Shown: in pieces, positions 1 to 8,149 of the stretch
Numbering within the stretch: position 1 is the first letter of the stretch
Layout: each line of letters opens with the position of its first letter
Source: Streptomyces narbonensis
Lineage (GTDB): Bacteria; Actinomycetota; Actinomycetes; Streptomycetales; Streptomycetaceae
Length of the DNA: 64,000 nt
Assembly (NCBI RefSeq): GCF_014649015.1
Contig: NZ_BMSF01000016.1
Coordinates: 62,001-126,000 of the forward strand
Reading direction: 5' to 3'
Translations under genes and position numbers: made by a program
The notes under the pieces: model-generated
What the model saw: the letters and a program-made list of their open reading frames with translations, nothing else
What the model was told of the DNA's origin: nothing
Database searches by the model: none

Positions 1-1090
1 ATCCGGCGAGCCGGGCGCCCGAGGCGCCCAGCGGGTGGCCGATGGCGACGGCGCCGCCGCGCGGGTTCACGATCTCGGGGTCGAGTTCCGGCCATTCGGC
101 GAGGCAGCCGAGAGCCTGGGCCGCGAAGGCCTCGTTGAGCTCGAAGGTCTTCAGGTCGGCGAAGGAACATCCCGCCTTCGCCAGGGCCCGCCGGACCGCC
201 GCGACCGGGCCGAGGCCGAAGAGCTGGGGCTCGATGCCGGTGACGGCCGACGTGCGGATACGGGCGAGCGGCTCGCGGCCCGTCTCGCGCAGTCCGTCCT
301 CGTCCACGAGGAGCAGGGCCGCCGCGCCGTCGTTGAGCGGCGAGGAGTTGCCCGCCGTGACCGTGCCGCCCGTGGTGCGGAAGGACGGCTTGAGCTTGGC
401 GAGCGCCTCCATGGAGGTGGTGTCGCGGATGCACTCGTCGCGGGTCAGGTCCACGCCGGCGTACGGGACGACCTCGTCGTCGTACAGCCCCTTCGCCCAC
501 GCCTCGGCGGCCTTGCGGTGGCTGGCGAGCGCGAAGGCGTCCTGCCGGTCGCGGGTGAGGCCGTGCTTGTCGGCGACGAGCTCCGCGCCCTCGCCGAGGG
601 AGACCGTCCACTCGGCGGGCATCCTCGGGTTGGTCATGCGCCAGCCGAGGGTCGTCGAGTGGAGCTGCTGGTGACCGGCGGGGAAGGCCCGCTCGGGCTT
701 CTGCAGGACCCACGGGGCACGGGACATGGACTCGACGCCGCCGGCGATGGCGACGGAGGCGTCGCCCAGCGCGATGGCGCGGGCCGCCTGGATGACGGCC
801 TCCATGCCGGAGCCGCAGAGGCGGTTGACGGTGACACCGGGGACGCTGACGGGGAGTCCGGCGAGCAGGACGGCCATCCGGGCCACGTCGCGGTTGTCCT
901 CGCCCGCGCCGTTGGCGTCGCCGAAGTAGACGTCGTCGACGCGGGCCGGGTCGAGCGCGGGCGAGCGGTCGACGAGCGCCCGCACCACGTGGGCGGCGAG
1001 GTCGTCCGGGCGCACCCCGGCGAGCGCGCCCCCGAACTTCCCGATCGGTGTGCGGACGGCGTCGACGATGTAGACGTCGCGGATGCTCAT
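1..1090 (-). CDS. thiolase (acetyl-CoA C-acyltransferase family), 3' end outside window
   Basis: Thiolases condense or cleave acyl-CoA, in fatty-acid, aromatic or ketoadipyl-CoA metabolism. The protein begins MSIRDVYIVDAVRTPIG, the standard thiolase N-terminus. The nucleophile Cys92 lies in NRLCGSG, and the catalytic His in GHPLGASGARL is close to the window edge. About 363 codons are visible; the last ~35 residues, with the second active-site Cys, fall outside. The start is the ATG at 1088-1090. The opening VDAVRTPIGKFGG resembles PcaF/ketoadipyl-CoA thiolases, but substrate cannot be read from sequence alone. The next gene upstream on the same strand is a small hypothetical protein 156 nt away. 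Confidence 0.93.
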   Translation of the reverse strand, partial: MSIRDVYIVDAVRTPIGKFGGALAGVRPDDLAAHVVRALVDRSPALDPARVDDVYFGDANGAGEDNRDVARMAVLLAGLPVSVPGVTVNRLCGSGMEAVIQAARAIALGDASVAIAGGVESMSRAPWVLQKPERAFPAGHQQLHSTTLGWRMTNPRMPAEWTVSLGEGAELVADKHGLTRDRQDAFALASHRKAAEAWAKGLYDDEVVPYAGVDLTRDECIRDTTSMEALAKLKPSFRTTGGTVTAGNSSPLNDGAAALLLVDEDGLRETGREPLARIRTSAVTGIEPQLFGLGPVAAVRRALAKAGCSFADLKTFELNEAFAAQALGCLAEWPELDPEIVNPRGGAVAIGHPLGASGARLAG

Positions 1091-1246
1091 CGGTTCTCTC
1101 CCACGTTACCTTCGGAACGACTCTGTTCGCCTGGTGTGGAGACTTTCGTCTCCGGCATGCGCCGCCGAGTCTGTGCCCGCCGCCGCACGGTGTCAACGGG
1201 CCTCTTCCGGCCGGACGGGAGCGGGTCGGCCGGGGAGAGTGCCAGG

Positions 1247-1516
1247 TCAGCCGCGCGCCGCCGGGCGGACGAGGGCCGTGAGGCCGTAGTCGAGTTCGCG
1301 GCCGTCGACGAGCAGGGCCTCGACCGTCCTCGTCTCCGGGTCGATGTCGGCGACGATGCCGTGTCCCTCGTAGATCGGATAGCCGGAGGCGCCGTGCCGC
1401 CCGGTGGCCTCGACGACGGCCGTGCGGACGGCACTGTCCTCCACGGCCGCGCCGCCGCGGTCCTCGACGTGCTCAGCCACCAGCAGGATCTCGTAGCGCT
1501 TCGGAACTGTGCTCAT
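1247..1516 (-). CDS. small hypothetical protein, 89 aa
   Basis: Not recognised. It is an acidic, soluble 89-residue protein starting MSTVPKRYEILLVAEHVED, with no signal peptide, membrane span or cysteine pattern. Composition looks coding: codon third positions are G/C-rich and hydrophobic residues alternate as in a small beta-rich fold (YEILLVAEHV, GIVADIDPETRTVEALLVDG). It sits 17 nt downstream of the LacI-type regulator gene on the same strand, so it may be co-transcribed with it. No strong ribosome site precedes the ATG, which lowers confidence in the start. Confidence 0.6.
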   Translation of the reverse strand: MSTVPKRYEILLVAEHVEDRGGAAVEDSAVRTAVVEATGRHGASGYPIYEGHGIVADIDPETRTVEALLVDGRELDYGLTALVRPAARG

Positions 1517-1533
1517 GCACCGACGCTAAGCGC

Positions 1534-2604
1534 TCAGCTGGACTCCCGCCGGACGACCCGCGAGTCGAGGAGGCGACGGGAGCGGGGCGGTACGTCCGTG
1601 TCCCGGACGGCCCGGTCGACGAGCTCGGCCAGCTCGCGGCCGAGGACCATGTCGATGTGGACGGTGCTCAGGCGCGGCCTCAGCAGCCTGCCGAGGAGCA
1701 GGTCGTCGGCGCCGACGACGGCGGTCTCCTCCGGTACGGAGATCCCGGCGTCCTGGAGCGCCCGCATGAGGAGCATCGCGTACTCGTCGTTGTAGGCGAA
1801 CACGGCGTCGAGCCCGAGCTCGCGCCACCGTCCGGCCAGTTCGTCCGCGGACTCCTCGTCGTACCGCAGGGGCAGGGGTACGACCGTGACACCCACTGCG
1901 TCGGCACCGGCACCGGCCTCGGTGGCGGCGGCGGTCCGCGCGGCGCGTTGCGCGCCTTCGAGACGGGGCTGCGAGAACATCCCGAGGCCCGGCTCCTCCG
2001 GCACGACGACGCCGATCCGGCGCCGGCCGCTCTCGATCAGGTGGGCGGTGGCGACCTCGCCGATCCGGCCCTGGTCCAGGGCGAGGGAGTGGGTGCCCGG
2101 GACCTGCTGTGTGCCGAGCGTGATCACGGCGCGGGCGCCGGAGCGCTTGAGGAGCTCGACCGACTGCTCCGTGAGCTCGACCTCGCCGAGCGAGACGACG
2201 GCGACCGGCCGCAGCTCGGCCCAGGCGCGGGCCGCCTCGTCGGGCTTCAGGCCGACGCTGCCGTACTGCACCACCGTGTAGTCGAGGCGCCGCAGCTCCC
2301 ACTGGAGATCGTGGAAGAACTGGCTGTAGAGCGGACCGACGGGGATGTGGGCGCTCGGCAGCAGCACCATCCGGCTGTGGCCGGCGCGCAGGCTGCGGGC
2401 CGCCGCGTGGGGGACATATCCCAGCTCCTCGGCCGCCTCGCGCACCCGGCGCCGGGTGGGCTCGCTGATCCGGACGGCCGAGGTGTTGTTCAGCACGTAC
2501 GAGACGGTGGCCCGGGAAACGCCCGCGAGGCGCGCGACGTCGGCACTGGTGGGGACCGCCTGACCGGTGGGGCGTTCGGGGGTCTGTTCGGTTGAGTGGC
2601 TCAT
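1534..2604 (-). CDS. LacI-family transcriptional regulator
   Basis: DNA-binding repressor of 356 aa. The N-terminal helix-turn-helix reads SADVARLAGVSRATVSYVLN followed by the hinge helix AAEELGYVPHAAARSLR. A periplasmic-binding-protein-like ligand domain fills the rest. The start is taken at the ATG at 2602-2604 (MSHSTEQ); an ATG eight codons earlier is also possible. It is divergent from an MFS transporter, and two LacI-type palindromes lie between them, so it probably represses the transporter and itself in response to a sugar. The effector is unknown. Confidence 0.92.
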   Translation of the reverse strand: MSHSTEQTPERPTGQAVPTSADVARLAGVSRATVSYVLNNTSAVRISEPTRRRVREAAEELGYVPHAAARSLRAGHSRMVLLPSAHIPVGPLYSQFFHDLQWELRRLDYTVVQYGSVGLKPDEAARAWAELRPVAVVSLGEVELTEQSVELLKRSGARAVITLGTQQVPGTHSLALDQGRIGEVATAHLIESGRRRIGVVVPEEPGLGMFSQPRLEGAQRAARTAAATEAGAGADAVGVTVVPLPLRYDEESADELAGRWRELGLDAVFAYNDEYAMLLMRALQDAGISVPEETAVVGADDLLLGRLLRPRLSTVHIDMVLGRELAELVDRAVRDTDVPPRSRRLLDSRVVRRESS

Positions 2605-2676
2605 CGCTCCGGCATCTTTCCAGAACAATCCGGCACAGGGTCTGGCGGATGGCCGGATTTGAGTGCTACACAGTGC

Positions 2677-2700
2677 TCACACGTGTCACTGACACGTGTA
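2677..2700. promoter_or_regulatory. double palindromic operator between LacI regulator and MFS gene
   Basis: Arms ACACGTGTCA (2679-2688) and TGACACGTGT (2690-2699) form a perfect 10-bp inverted repeat around one base. Each arm also contains the self-complementary octamer ACACGTGT. Read as half-overlapping sites, the two elements are TGACACGTGTGA (complement strand) and TGACACGTGTAA, centres 13 bp apart. The size, symmetry and central CG match LacI-family operators, and the position suits divergent control. Inference: binding site of the adjacent regulator. Confidence 0.7.
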
Positions 2701-2760
2701 ACCCTATCGCTCATTCCGCTCCTCGCCCCCTCATCGGGCGATCTCTCCCAGGAGGGCACT

Positions 2761-4059
2761 GTGGCCCTTTCCTCCTCCGGAACCGGCTCCGGAACCGGCA
2801 TCGGAACCGCCGGCCCCGAAACCCCCGAATCCGGTACGGCCGGCCCCGACACCCCCGCGGCCCGCCGGCCGACGCGGGGCCTGCTGCCGCTGCTCCTCGC
2901 CGGGAACTCGGCGATGTACGCCTTGTACATCGGTGTCGGCGGGATGCTCCTCGCGCTCCAGATCGAGGACATCGACCCCGCGAACAAGGTGGCGAACTTC
3001 GGCCTCGTCGCCGGCGTGTCCGCGATCTTCGCGACCGTCTTCAACCCGGTGGCGGGCGCGCTCTCCGACCGGTCCGGACGGCGCAACCCGTGGATCCTGG
3101 GCGGCGGTCTGCTCGCGCTGCCGGTGATGCTGCTCCTCGGCAGCGTCGACACGATCCTGCTGGTCACGATCGCCTGGTGTCTCGGCCAGGCCGTCATGAA
3201 CATCTACCAGGCGGCGATCACCTCCGTGGTGCCCGACCGGGTCCCGATGGACGCGCGCGGCAAGGCCTCGGCGGCCGTGGGCCTCGGTCTGCCGATCGGT
3301 TCGACGATCGGCGCCCTCATCGGTGCGGCCTTCTCCGAGAGCTACCGCACCGGCTACCTCGTCCTCGGCGCGGTCGTCGCCGGCACGGCCGTGCTGTTCA
3401 CCGCCTGCGCCCGCGAGGAGCGCATGCCCCCGAAGGCCCCGCTGCCGGTCAAGCAGCAGATCGCGGCCTTCGGCAGCGCCCTCACCCACCACGACTTCCG
3501 CTGGGCGTTCATCGGGCGGGCGCTGCTGGTCCTCGGATACTTCGCGGTGGCCGGATTCCAGCTGTACATCCTGAAGGACCACACGGAGCTGCCCGCCGGT
3601 CTCTCCGCCGAGGAGGCCGTGGCCGTCCTGACCCCGCTGAACGCGGTCGCCATGGTGGTCTCCACCGTCCTCGGCGGCTGGCTGTCCGACCGCTTCGACC
3701 GCCGCAAGCTCTTCGTGGGCGCGTCGGCCGTGCTCGCCGCCCTCTCCCTGGTCATCCCGGCCGTCTCGACGAGCTGGACCGCGATGCTCGCCTTCTCGGT
3801 CGTCAACGGTCTCGGCTTCGGCTGCTACATGGCCGTGGACACCGCGCTGGTGACGATGGTGCTGCCCAAGGCCGAGGACGCGGCCCGCGACATGGGTGTG
3901 CTCAACGTCGCCAACGCCGGCCCGCAGATCATCGCCCCGTTCGTCGCCTCGCTCGTCGTCTCGCTGAGCGGTGGCGGATACACGGCCCTGTTCGTCGTGG
4001 CGGCCGTACTGTCGGTCCTCGGCGCGCTCGCCGTGCGCCCCATCCGCGGCGTGCGCTGA
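2761..4059 (+). CDS. MFS transporter, probable sugar permease
   Basis: Integral membrane transporter of 432 aa. A low-complexity Gly/Thr/Pro N-terminus is followed by about 12 hydrophobic segments starting LLPLLLAGNSAMYALYIG. The MFS loop signature appears as GALSDRSGRRNPWI between helices 2 and 3, with a second copy GGWLSDRFDRRKLF at the domain repeat. The start is the GTG at 2761 because GGAGGG precedes it by 6 nt; upstream in-frame starts lack a ribosome site. Divergent from the LacI gene and preceded by its likely operator, so a carbohydrate substrate is the best inference. Confidence 0.9.
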   Translation: MALSSSGTGSGTGIGTAGPETPESGTAGPDTPAARRPTRGLLPLLLAGNSAMYALYIGVGGMLLALQIEDIDPANKVANFGLVAGVSAIFATVFNPVAGALSDRSGRRNPWILGGGLLALPVMLLLGSVDTILLVTIAWCLGQAVMNIYQAAITSVVPDRVPMDARGKASAAVGLGLPIGSTIGALIGAAFSESYRTGYLVLGAVVAGTAVLFTACAREERMPPKAPLPVKQQIAAFGSALTHHDFRWAFIGRALLVLGYFAVAGFQLYILKDHTELPAGLSAEEAVAVLTPLNAVAMVVSTVLGGWLSDRFDRRKLFVGASAVLAALSLVIPAVSTSWTAMLAFSVVNGLGFGCYMAVDTALVTMVLPKAEDAARDMGVLNVANAGPQIIAPFVASLVVSLSGGGYTALFVVAAVLSVLGALAVRPIRGVR

Positions 4060-4091
4060 CCGGTAGTCGGCGTCGCCCGGGGGTGCCCGGC

Positions 4092-4120
4092 GGATCAGGG
4101 CGTGCCGATGCCCCTGATCC
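4092..4120 (+). terminator. hairpin after MFS gene
   Basis: GGATCAGGG (4092-4100) pairs perfectly with CCCTGATCC (4112-4120) around an 11-nt loop, 32 nt after the MFS stop codon. No U-tract follows, which is usual for Streptomyces terminators. Confidence 0.55.
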
Positions 4121-4165
4121 ACGGGGCGCCCCCGTATCCGTCGCACCACTCGGAGAGGCAGCACC

Positions 4166-4873
4166 GTGCGCCTGCACACCACCACATGGGGATCCGGTGA
4201 CCGGACAGCCCTGCTCGTCCACGGCCTCATGGCCGATCACCGCACCTGGCGGCGGGTCGGGCCCGCCCTCGCCTCGCGGGGCTACCGGGTCGTGGCCGTG
4301 GACCTGCGGGGGCACGGGGCGAGCGGCCGAGCGGCGGGACCCGGGGAGTACCGGCCGGAGGACTACGCCGACGACCTCGTCGAGAACCTCCCCGCCGGGG
4401 CGGAACTGGCCGTCGGGCACTCGCTCGGCGGGCTCGCACTGGCGCGGGCCGTGGAGCGGCTCGCGCCGGCCCGCGCGGTGTACTCGGACCCCGCCTGGCA
4501 TCTGAAGCGCGGTCCCTGCGGGTACGCGCCGGAGCTCTTCGTCCGGGGCAAGACCTTCTCCCGGGACCTCGTGAGGGGGTTCAACCCGCGCTGGTCGGAC
4601 GACGATCTCGACACCGAGATGGAGTCGGTACGCGTCTGGGACGAGCAATCGGCGTACGGGCTGGTCGACTTCACCGGTACGGACATGTGGCCGGACCGGC
4701 CCGCCGTGCCGTCCCTGGTCACGCTCGCCGATCCGAGCATGCTGATCTCGGCCGAGGACGCCTCGATGCTGGAGGGGCGCGGCTTCACCCTCCGTACCGT
4801 CGCGGGCGCCGGTCACACGATCCACCGGGACGACTTCGACGGGTTCATGTCCGCGCTGGACGGCTGGATCTGA
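4166..4873 (+). CDS. alpha/beta-fold hydrolase
   Basis: A 235-aa cytosolic hydrolase. The oxyanion region is LLVHGLMADHRTW, the nucleophile elbow is GHSLGG and the catalytic His is in GAGHTIHRDD near the C-terminus. The acid is probably in the LADPSMLIS segment. The GTG start at 4166 follows GGAGAGG by 7 nt. It lies downstream of the MFS gene but behind a hairpin, so it may be separately transcribed. Substrate is unknown; the fold covers esterases, lactonases and haloperoxidase-like enzymes. Confidence 0.85.
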   Translation: MRLHTTTWGSGDRTALLVHGLMADHRTWRRVGPALASRGYRVVAVDLRGHGASGRAAGPGEYRPEDYADDLVENLPAGAELAVGHSLGGLALARAVERLAPARAVYSDPAWHLKRGPCGYAPELFVRGKTFSRDLVRGFNPRWSDDDLDTEMESVRVWDEQSAYGLVDFTGTDMWPDRPAVPSLVTLADPSMLISAEDASMLEGRGFTLRTVAGAGHTIHRDDFDGFMSALDGWI

Positions 4874-4887
4874 CGTACCGTTGATCC

Positions 4888-5118
4888 ATGGACGAAGCGT
4901 CGATGGACTCCTCGATGGTGGGCCTGCTGGGCCGGGTGACCGGTGTGGTCGGGCCCGGCCTCGTCGGCGAGGTGATCGTCCGGATCCGGGGCGGGGCCGA
5001 GCACTTCCTCGCCTACGCCGCGTCCCCGAAGGAGCGGATCGAGACCGGGACGGTGGTGATGGTCATGGAACATCTCCCTCCACGCACCGTCTATGTCACA
5101 GCCGCGTACGACAGTTGA
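4888..5118 (+). CDS. small NfeD-like OB-fold protein
   Basis: A 76-aa protein with the order expected for the NfeD C-terminal OB domain: GLLGRVTGVVGP, GLVGEVIVRIRGG, then IETGTVVMVMEHLPPRTVYV. It lacks the membrane segments of full-length NfeD. The next gene, 82 nt downstream, encodes a flotillin-like SPFH protein. NfeD and flotillin are a known genetic pair in bacterial membrane microdomains, and this context is what makes the call. The start is the ATG at 4888. Confidence 0.7.
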   Translation: MDEASMDSSMVGLLGRVTGVVGPGLVGEVIVRIRGGAEHFLAYAASPKERIETGTVVMVMEHLPPRTVYVTAAYDS

Positions 5119-5200
5119 CCGGACCGTTGAGTGTGCGCCCGGCACAGGCGCACACTCCCTTCACCGGATCCGCACGGCTCCGGTGAAGGGGGAACTGCCC

Positions 5201-6610
5201 ATGGGAATCGGCATTCTGGCGGGCGTCGTCGTCGGCGCCTTCGTCCTTCTGATCGTCGTCTTCAAGATGATGTGGCGCGTCGCGGAACCCAACGAGGCGC
5301 TGATCATCTCCGGTTCCAACCACAAGAACGAGGGTCTCGGCGCGGGGATGGGGTTCCGGATCGTCACCGGTCGCGGCACCCTCGTCATGCCCGGCGTCCA
5401 GGCCGTGCGCAAGCTCTCGCTCGACCTCAACGAGACGCAGCTGTCCGTCGAGTGCGTCACCCACCAGGGCATTCCGCTCAAGGTCCGCGGTGTGGTGATC
5501 TTCAAGGTGGGCGACGACTTCGTGTCGATCGCCAACGCCGCCCGCCGCTTCCTCGACCAGCAGAAGCTGATGTCGGAGCGGGTGCACATCGTCTTCGCCG
5601 GTCATCTCCGCGCCATCGTCGGCGGGTTGACCGTGGAGGACATGATCCGTGACCGGGAGAAGCTGACCGGGCAGGCGCGTTCGGCCTGTGGCACGGAGAT
5701 GGAGAAGCTCGGTCTGATCGTCGACTCGCTGCAGATCCACGAGATCGAGGACCCGACGGGCTACATCAAGAACCTGGCCGCCCCGCACGCCGCCGCCGTC
5801 CAGCGGGACGCGCGGATCGCGCAGGCGGAGGCGAACCGGCGGGCGACCGAGGCCGAGCAGCAGGCCGCGGCGCGCATGTCGGAGGCGACCCGGGACAGCG
5901 AGATCCTCCAGGCGGGCTACCAGGCAGAGCGGGACCAGGCCTCGGCCCGGGCCCGGCAGGCCGGGCCGCTCGCGGAGGCGGCCTCGCGCCAGGAGGTCGT
6001 GGTCCAGGAGACCCGGGTGGCCGAGCTGGAGGGCCACCGCAAGGAGCAGCAGCTCCAGGCGGAGGTCCGCAAACCGGCCGACGCCATGGCGTACGAGACC
6101 CGGACGCTGGCCGCGGCCGAGCGTGACGCCCGGATCTCGGCGGCCGAGGCCGACGCGAAGGAGACCGAGCTGGCGAGCGCGGCCAAGGCGACGGCGACCC
6201 GGCTCACCGGTGAGGCGGAGGCGGCGGCGCAGCACGCGAAGGGGCTCGCCGTCGCCGAGGCGACCCGGGCGAAGGGCCTGGCGGAGGCCGAGTCGATCAA
6301 GGCCCGTGCGGCGGCACTCGCCGAGAACCAGGAGGCCGTCGTCGCCCAGCAGCTGGCGGAGAAGTGGCCGGAGATCGTCTCGGCCGGCGCGTCCGCCTTC
6401 GGGAACGTCGACCAGATGGTGCTGCTGAACGGCGCCGACGGCATGGCCGACGTCTTCGCCAAGGCGCTGACCATGGGCGGGACGGGCCTCGGCCTGGCCC
6501 GGCAGCTGCTCTCCACGATGAACCCGGGGGCACCGGAGCAGCCTGTCGTGGTGCCGCCGGCTCCGCGATCGGAGGAGAGCGTGGAGATCACGGTCGGCGA
6601 CGGGGAGTAG
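5201..6610 (+). CDS. flotillin-like SPFH/band 7 membrane protein
   Basis: A 469-aa scaffold protein. An N-terminal membrane helix (GILAGVVVGAFVLLIVVF) is followed by the SPFH domain (ALIISGSNH, VECVTHQGIPLKVRGVVIFKVGDDF, residues ~30-220). A long Ala/Glu-rich coiled coil with AEAxxRA-type repeats follows, then a Gly-rich C-terminus. Flotillins oligomerise at the inner leaflet and organise membrane microdomains. The ATG at 5201 is preceded by AAGGGGG with 8-nt spacing; an upstream in-frame start would add a non-membrane leader. It follows an NfeD-like gene. Confidence 0.92.
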   Translation: MGIGILAGVVVGAFVLLIVVFKMMWRVAEPNEALIISGSNHKNEGLGAGMGFRIVTGRGTLVMPGVQAVRKLSLDLNETQLSVECVTHQGIPLKVRGVVIFKVGDDFVSIANAARRFLDQQKLMSERVHIVFAGHLRAIVGGLTVEDMIRDREKLTGQARSACGTEMEKLGLIVDSLQIHEIEDPTGYIKNLAAPHAAAVQRDARIAQAEANRRATEAEQQAAARMSEATRDSEILQAGYQAERDQASARARQAGPLAEAASRQEVVVQETRVAELEGHRKEQQLQAEVRKPADAMAYETRTLAAAERDARISAAEADAKETELASAAKATATRLTGEAEAAAQHAKGLAVAEATRAKGLAEAESIKARAAALAENQEAVVAQQLAEKWPEIVSAGASAFGNVDQMVLLNGADGMADVFAKALTMGGTGLGLARQLLSTMNPGAPEQPVVVPPAPRSEESVEITVGDGE

Positions 6611-6663
6611 CCGACGTGAGGAAGGGAGCCGGTCGGCTCCGGTAGCCGACGGGCACCCGCGCG

Positions 6664-6696
6664 ACGGGCCCGGTGCCGTTTCGGCGCCGGGCCCGT
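6664..6696 (+). terminator. strong hairpin after flotillin gene
   Basis: A 15-bp stem (6664-6678 with 6682-6696), perfect except for one G-U pair, encloses a TTT loop. It lies 53 nt beyond the flotillin stop codon. The next gene is on the opposite strand, so it may serve both directions. Confidence 0.75.
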
Positions 6697-6860
6697 TCGT
6701 ACGATCCCCTGGCCTGGGTGCAGGCCTGGTGGCATGGCGCCACGGTCTCGTGCGCAGCGCGCCACGGCCTCGGGCGCGGCCCTGGCGCGTGTACGGCCTC
6801 GGCCGGGCTCCGGTGGCCCCTCGGTGTCAGCCGCGCTTCGGCGTCGGCTGCGGCCGGGCC

Positions 6861-7028
6861 TCAGTTGTGGCCGAACTTCCGCTCCTTGCGGTGGGACGCG
6901 TGCTCCACGAGCGGCATCTGCGGCTCTCTCGCCGGGGCCGCGGTCTTCTCCTTCGCGGCCGCCTCGGTGCGGTGCTCGTGGCCGCCGGTACGGGCGCCTC
7001 GGTTGGTCCGGGTCTGTTTCTTGCCCAC
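6861..7028 (-). CDS. small basic hypothetical protein, 55 aa
   Basis: Not recognised. It begins (GTG)GKKQTRTNRGARTGGHEH and ends HRKERKFGHN. It is rich in Lys, Arg and His, hydrophilic and probably disordered. The GTG at 7028 is preferred to the ATG at 7043 because GGGAGG lies 8 nt upstream of the GTG and would overlap the ATG codon. It is the last gene before the convergent flotillin terminator. No function can be assigned. Confidence 0.6.
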   Translation of the reverse strand: MGKKQTRTNRGARTGGHEHRTEAAAKEKTAAPAREPQMPLVEHASHRKERKFGHN

Positions 7029-7106
7029 GATCGTGCCTCCCATGAAGGGGTTTCGGACTGTGGTCCGTATGCCCTCAGCCTCGCACGGGGGAACGAAAGC
7101 CGCATG

Positions 7107-7949
7107 TCAGGCGGGGCCGCCGAAGACCCTGGTGAAGGCCGCGAGCGTCGGTGCGCCGGAGGAGCGGTCCAGGACGGCGAAGACGATCTCCTCGAAGTGG
7201 CCGGCGAACCGGCCCTCGCCCGTGAGCAGCGCCCGGAAGGCGCCCGCGACCACCGCCGGGTCGTTCTGGAAGACCCCGCAGCCCCAGGCTCCGAGCACGA
7301 GCCGCCGGTAGCCGGCCGCGGCCGCCGTCTCCAGGACCCGTTCGGCGCGGGCGGCCAGGGCCGCCGGGAGCTCGGCGGCCCGTTCGGGGGTGCGGCGGCG
7401 GACGACGCCGGCGTTCGGCGCGGGCGAGGTGAGGAAGCCGACCGTGAACGGCTCGTCGAGCAGCGCGCCGCGTTCGTCGCGGAAGACCGGGACCCGGGGC
7501 GAGTGGATGACCCGGTCGGTGTAGAAGACGTCCGGGTCCGCGCGGTGGTGGGCGTAGTAGTCGGGGGCGCGCAGCAGTGTCGCGTGGAGGGCGGAGGCCC
7601 GGCAGAGCGCCTCCTCCTGCGCCTGGGCGCCGTTGAGGTAGCCGCCGCCGGGGTTGCGGGCGGAGGCGAAGTTCAGGACGGCGACCGGGCGTGCGGGGTC
7701 GGCGGAGACCATCCGGCGCGCGGCGGCCAGGCTGCTCTCCCCCGTGACGTCCAGGGTGGCCGTGCGGTCGGCGTCCGGGGTGACGGGGACGGGTTCGGGG
7801 CCGTGGAGGCGGGTTCCGGCCAGGGCTGCGGTCAGGTCTTCGGTGAGGGAGACGGTCCGGCCGTCGGGGGCCTGGTACCGACCCGCGGCCACGATCTCCT
7901 CGGTCCGCCGCGCGATCTCGCGCAGTCGTGCACTCATGCCCGTCAGCAT
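7107..7949 (-). CDS. TIGR02452-type poly(ADP-ribose) glycohydrolase-like protein
   Basis: A 280-aa protein with the microbial PARG macrodomain signature: GGG at 101-103, seven residues, then QEE at 111-113 (NPGGGYLNGAQAQEEALCR). The second glutamate pair is catalytic in characterised PARGs, which hydrolyse ADP-ribose polymers. VLGAWGCGVFQNDP is the conserved C-terminal ligand loop. The ATG at 7949 follows AAGGGG with suitable spacing; an ATG four codons later has none. It is divergent from egtA. No toxin or ADP-ribosyltransferase partner is visible in the window. Confidence 0.85.
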   Translation of the reverse strand: MLTGMSARLREIARRTEEIVAAGRYQAPDGRTVSLTEDLTAALAGTRLHGPEPVPVTPDADRTATLDVTGESSLAAARRMVSADPARPVAVLNFASARNPGGGYLNGAQAQEEALCRASALHATLLRAPDYYAHHRADPDVFYTDRVIHSPRVPVFRDERGALLDEPFTVGFLTSPAPNAGVVRRRTPERAAELPAALAARAERVLETAAAAGYRRLVLGAWGCGVFQNDPAVVAGAFRALLTGEGRFAGHFEEIVFAVLDRSSGAPTLAAFTRVFGGPA

Positions 7950-8149
7950 GATCGTTTCCCCTTCCCGGGGACAACGGATTTTCCGAGGTTTCCGCCGCCT
8001 GGGGAAATTTCGTGCCAACGGGGGCACAGGGGGCGCGTGCGGCTGCCGTGGGGCGCTCTTGCACGCGGGTCGGCAGTGGCTTTAGGTGGAAGCACGGGCA
8101 TCCGGGGCCAGCCCTTCCGGGCGTGTCCGGTGGATCAGGAGGTGCACGG

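Noticed and set aside
1..1795. Long plus-strand open frame from the window start
   Set aside because: It runs antisense to the thiolase and LacI genes; the translated product is low-complexity Arg/Gly/Asp and shows no domain.
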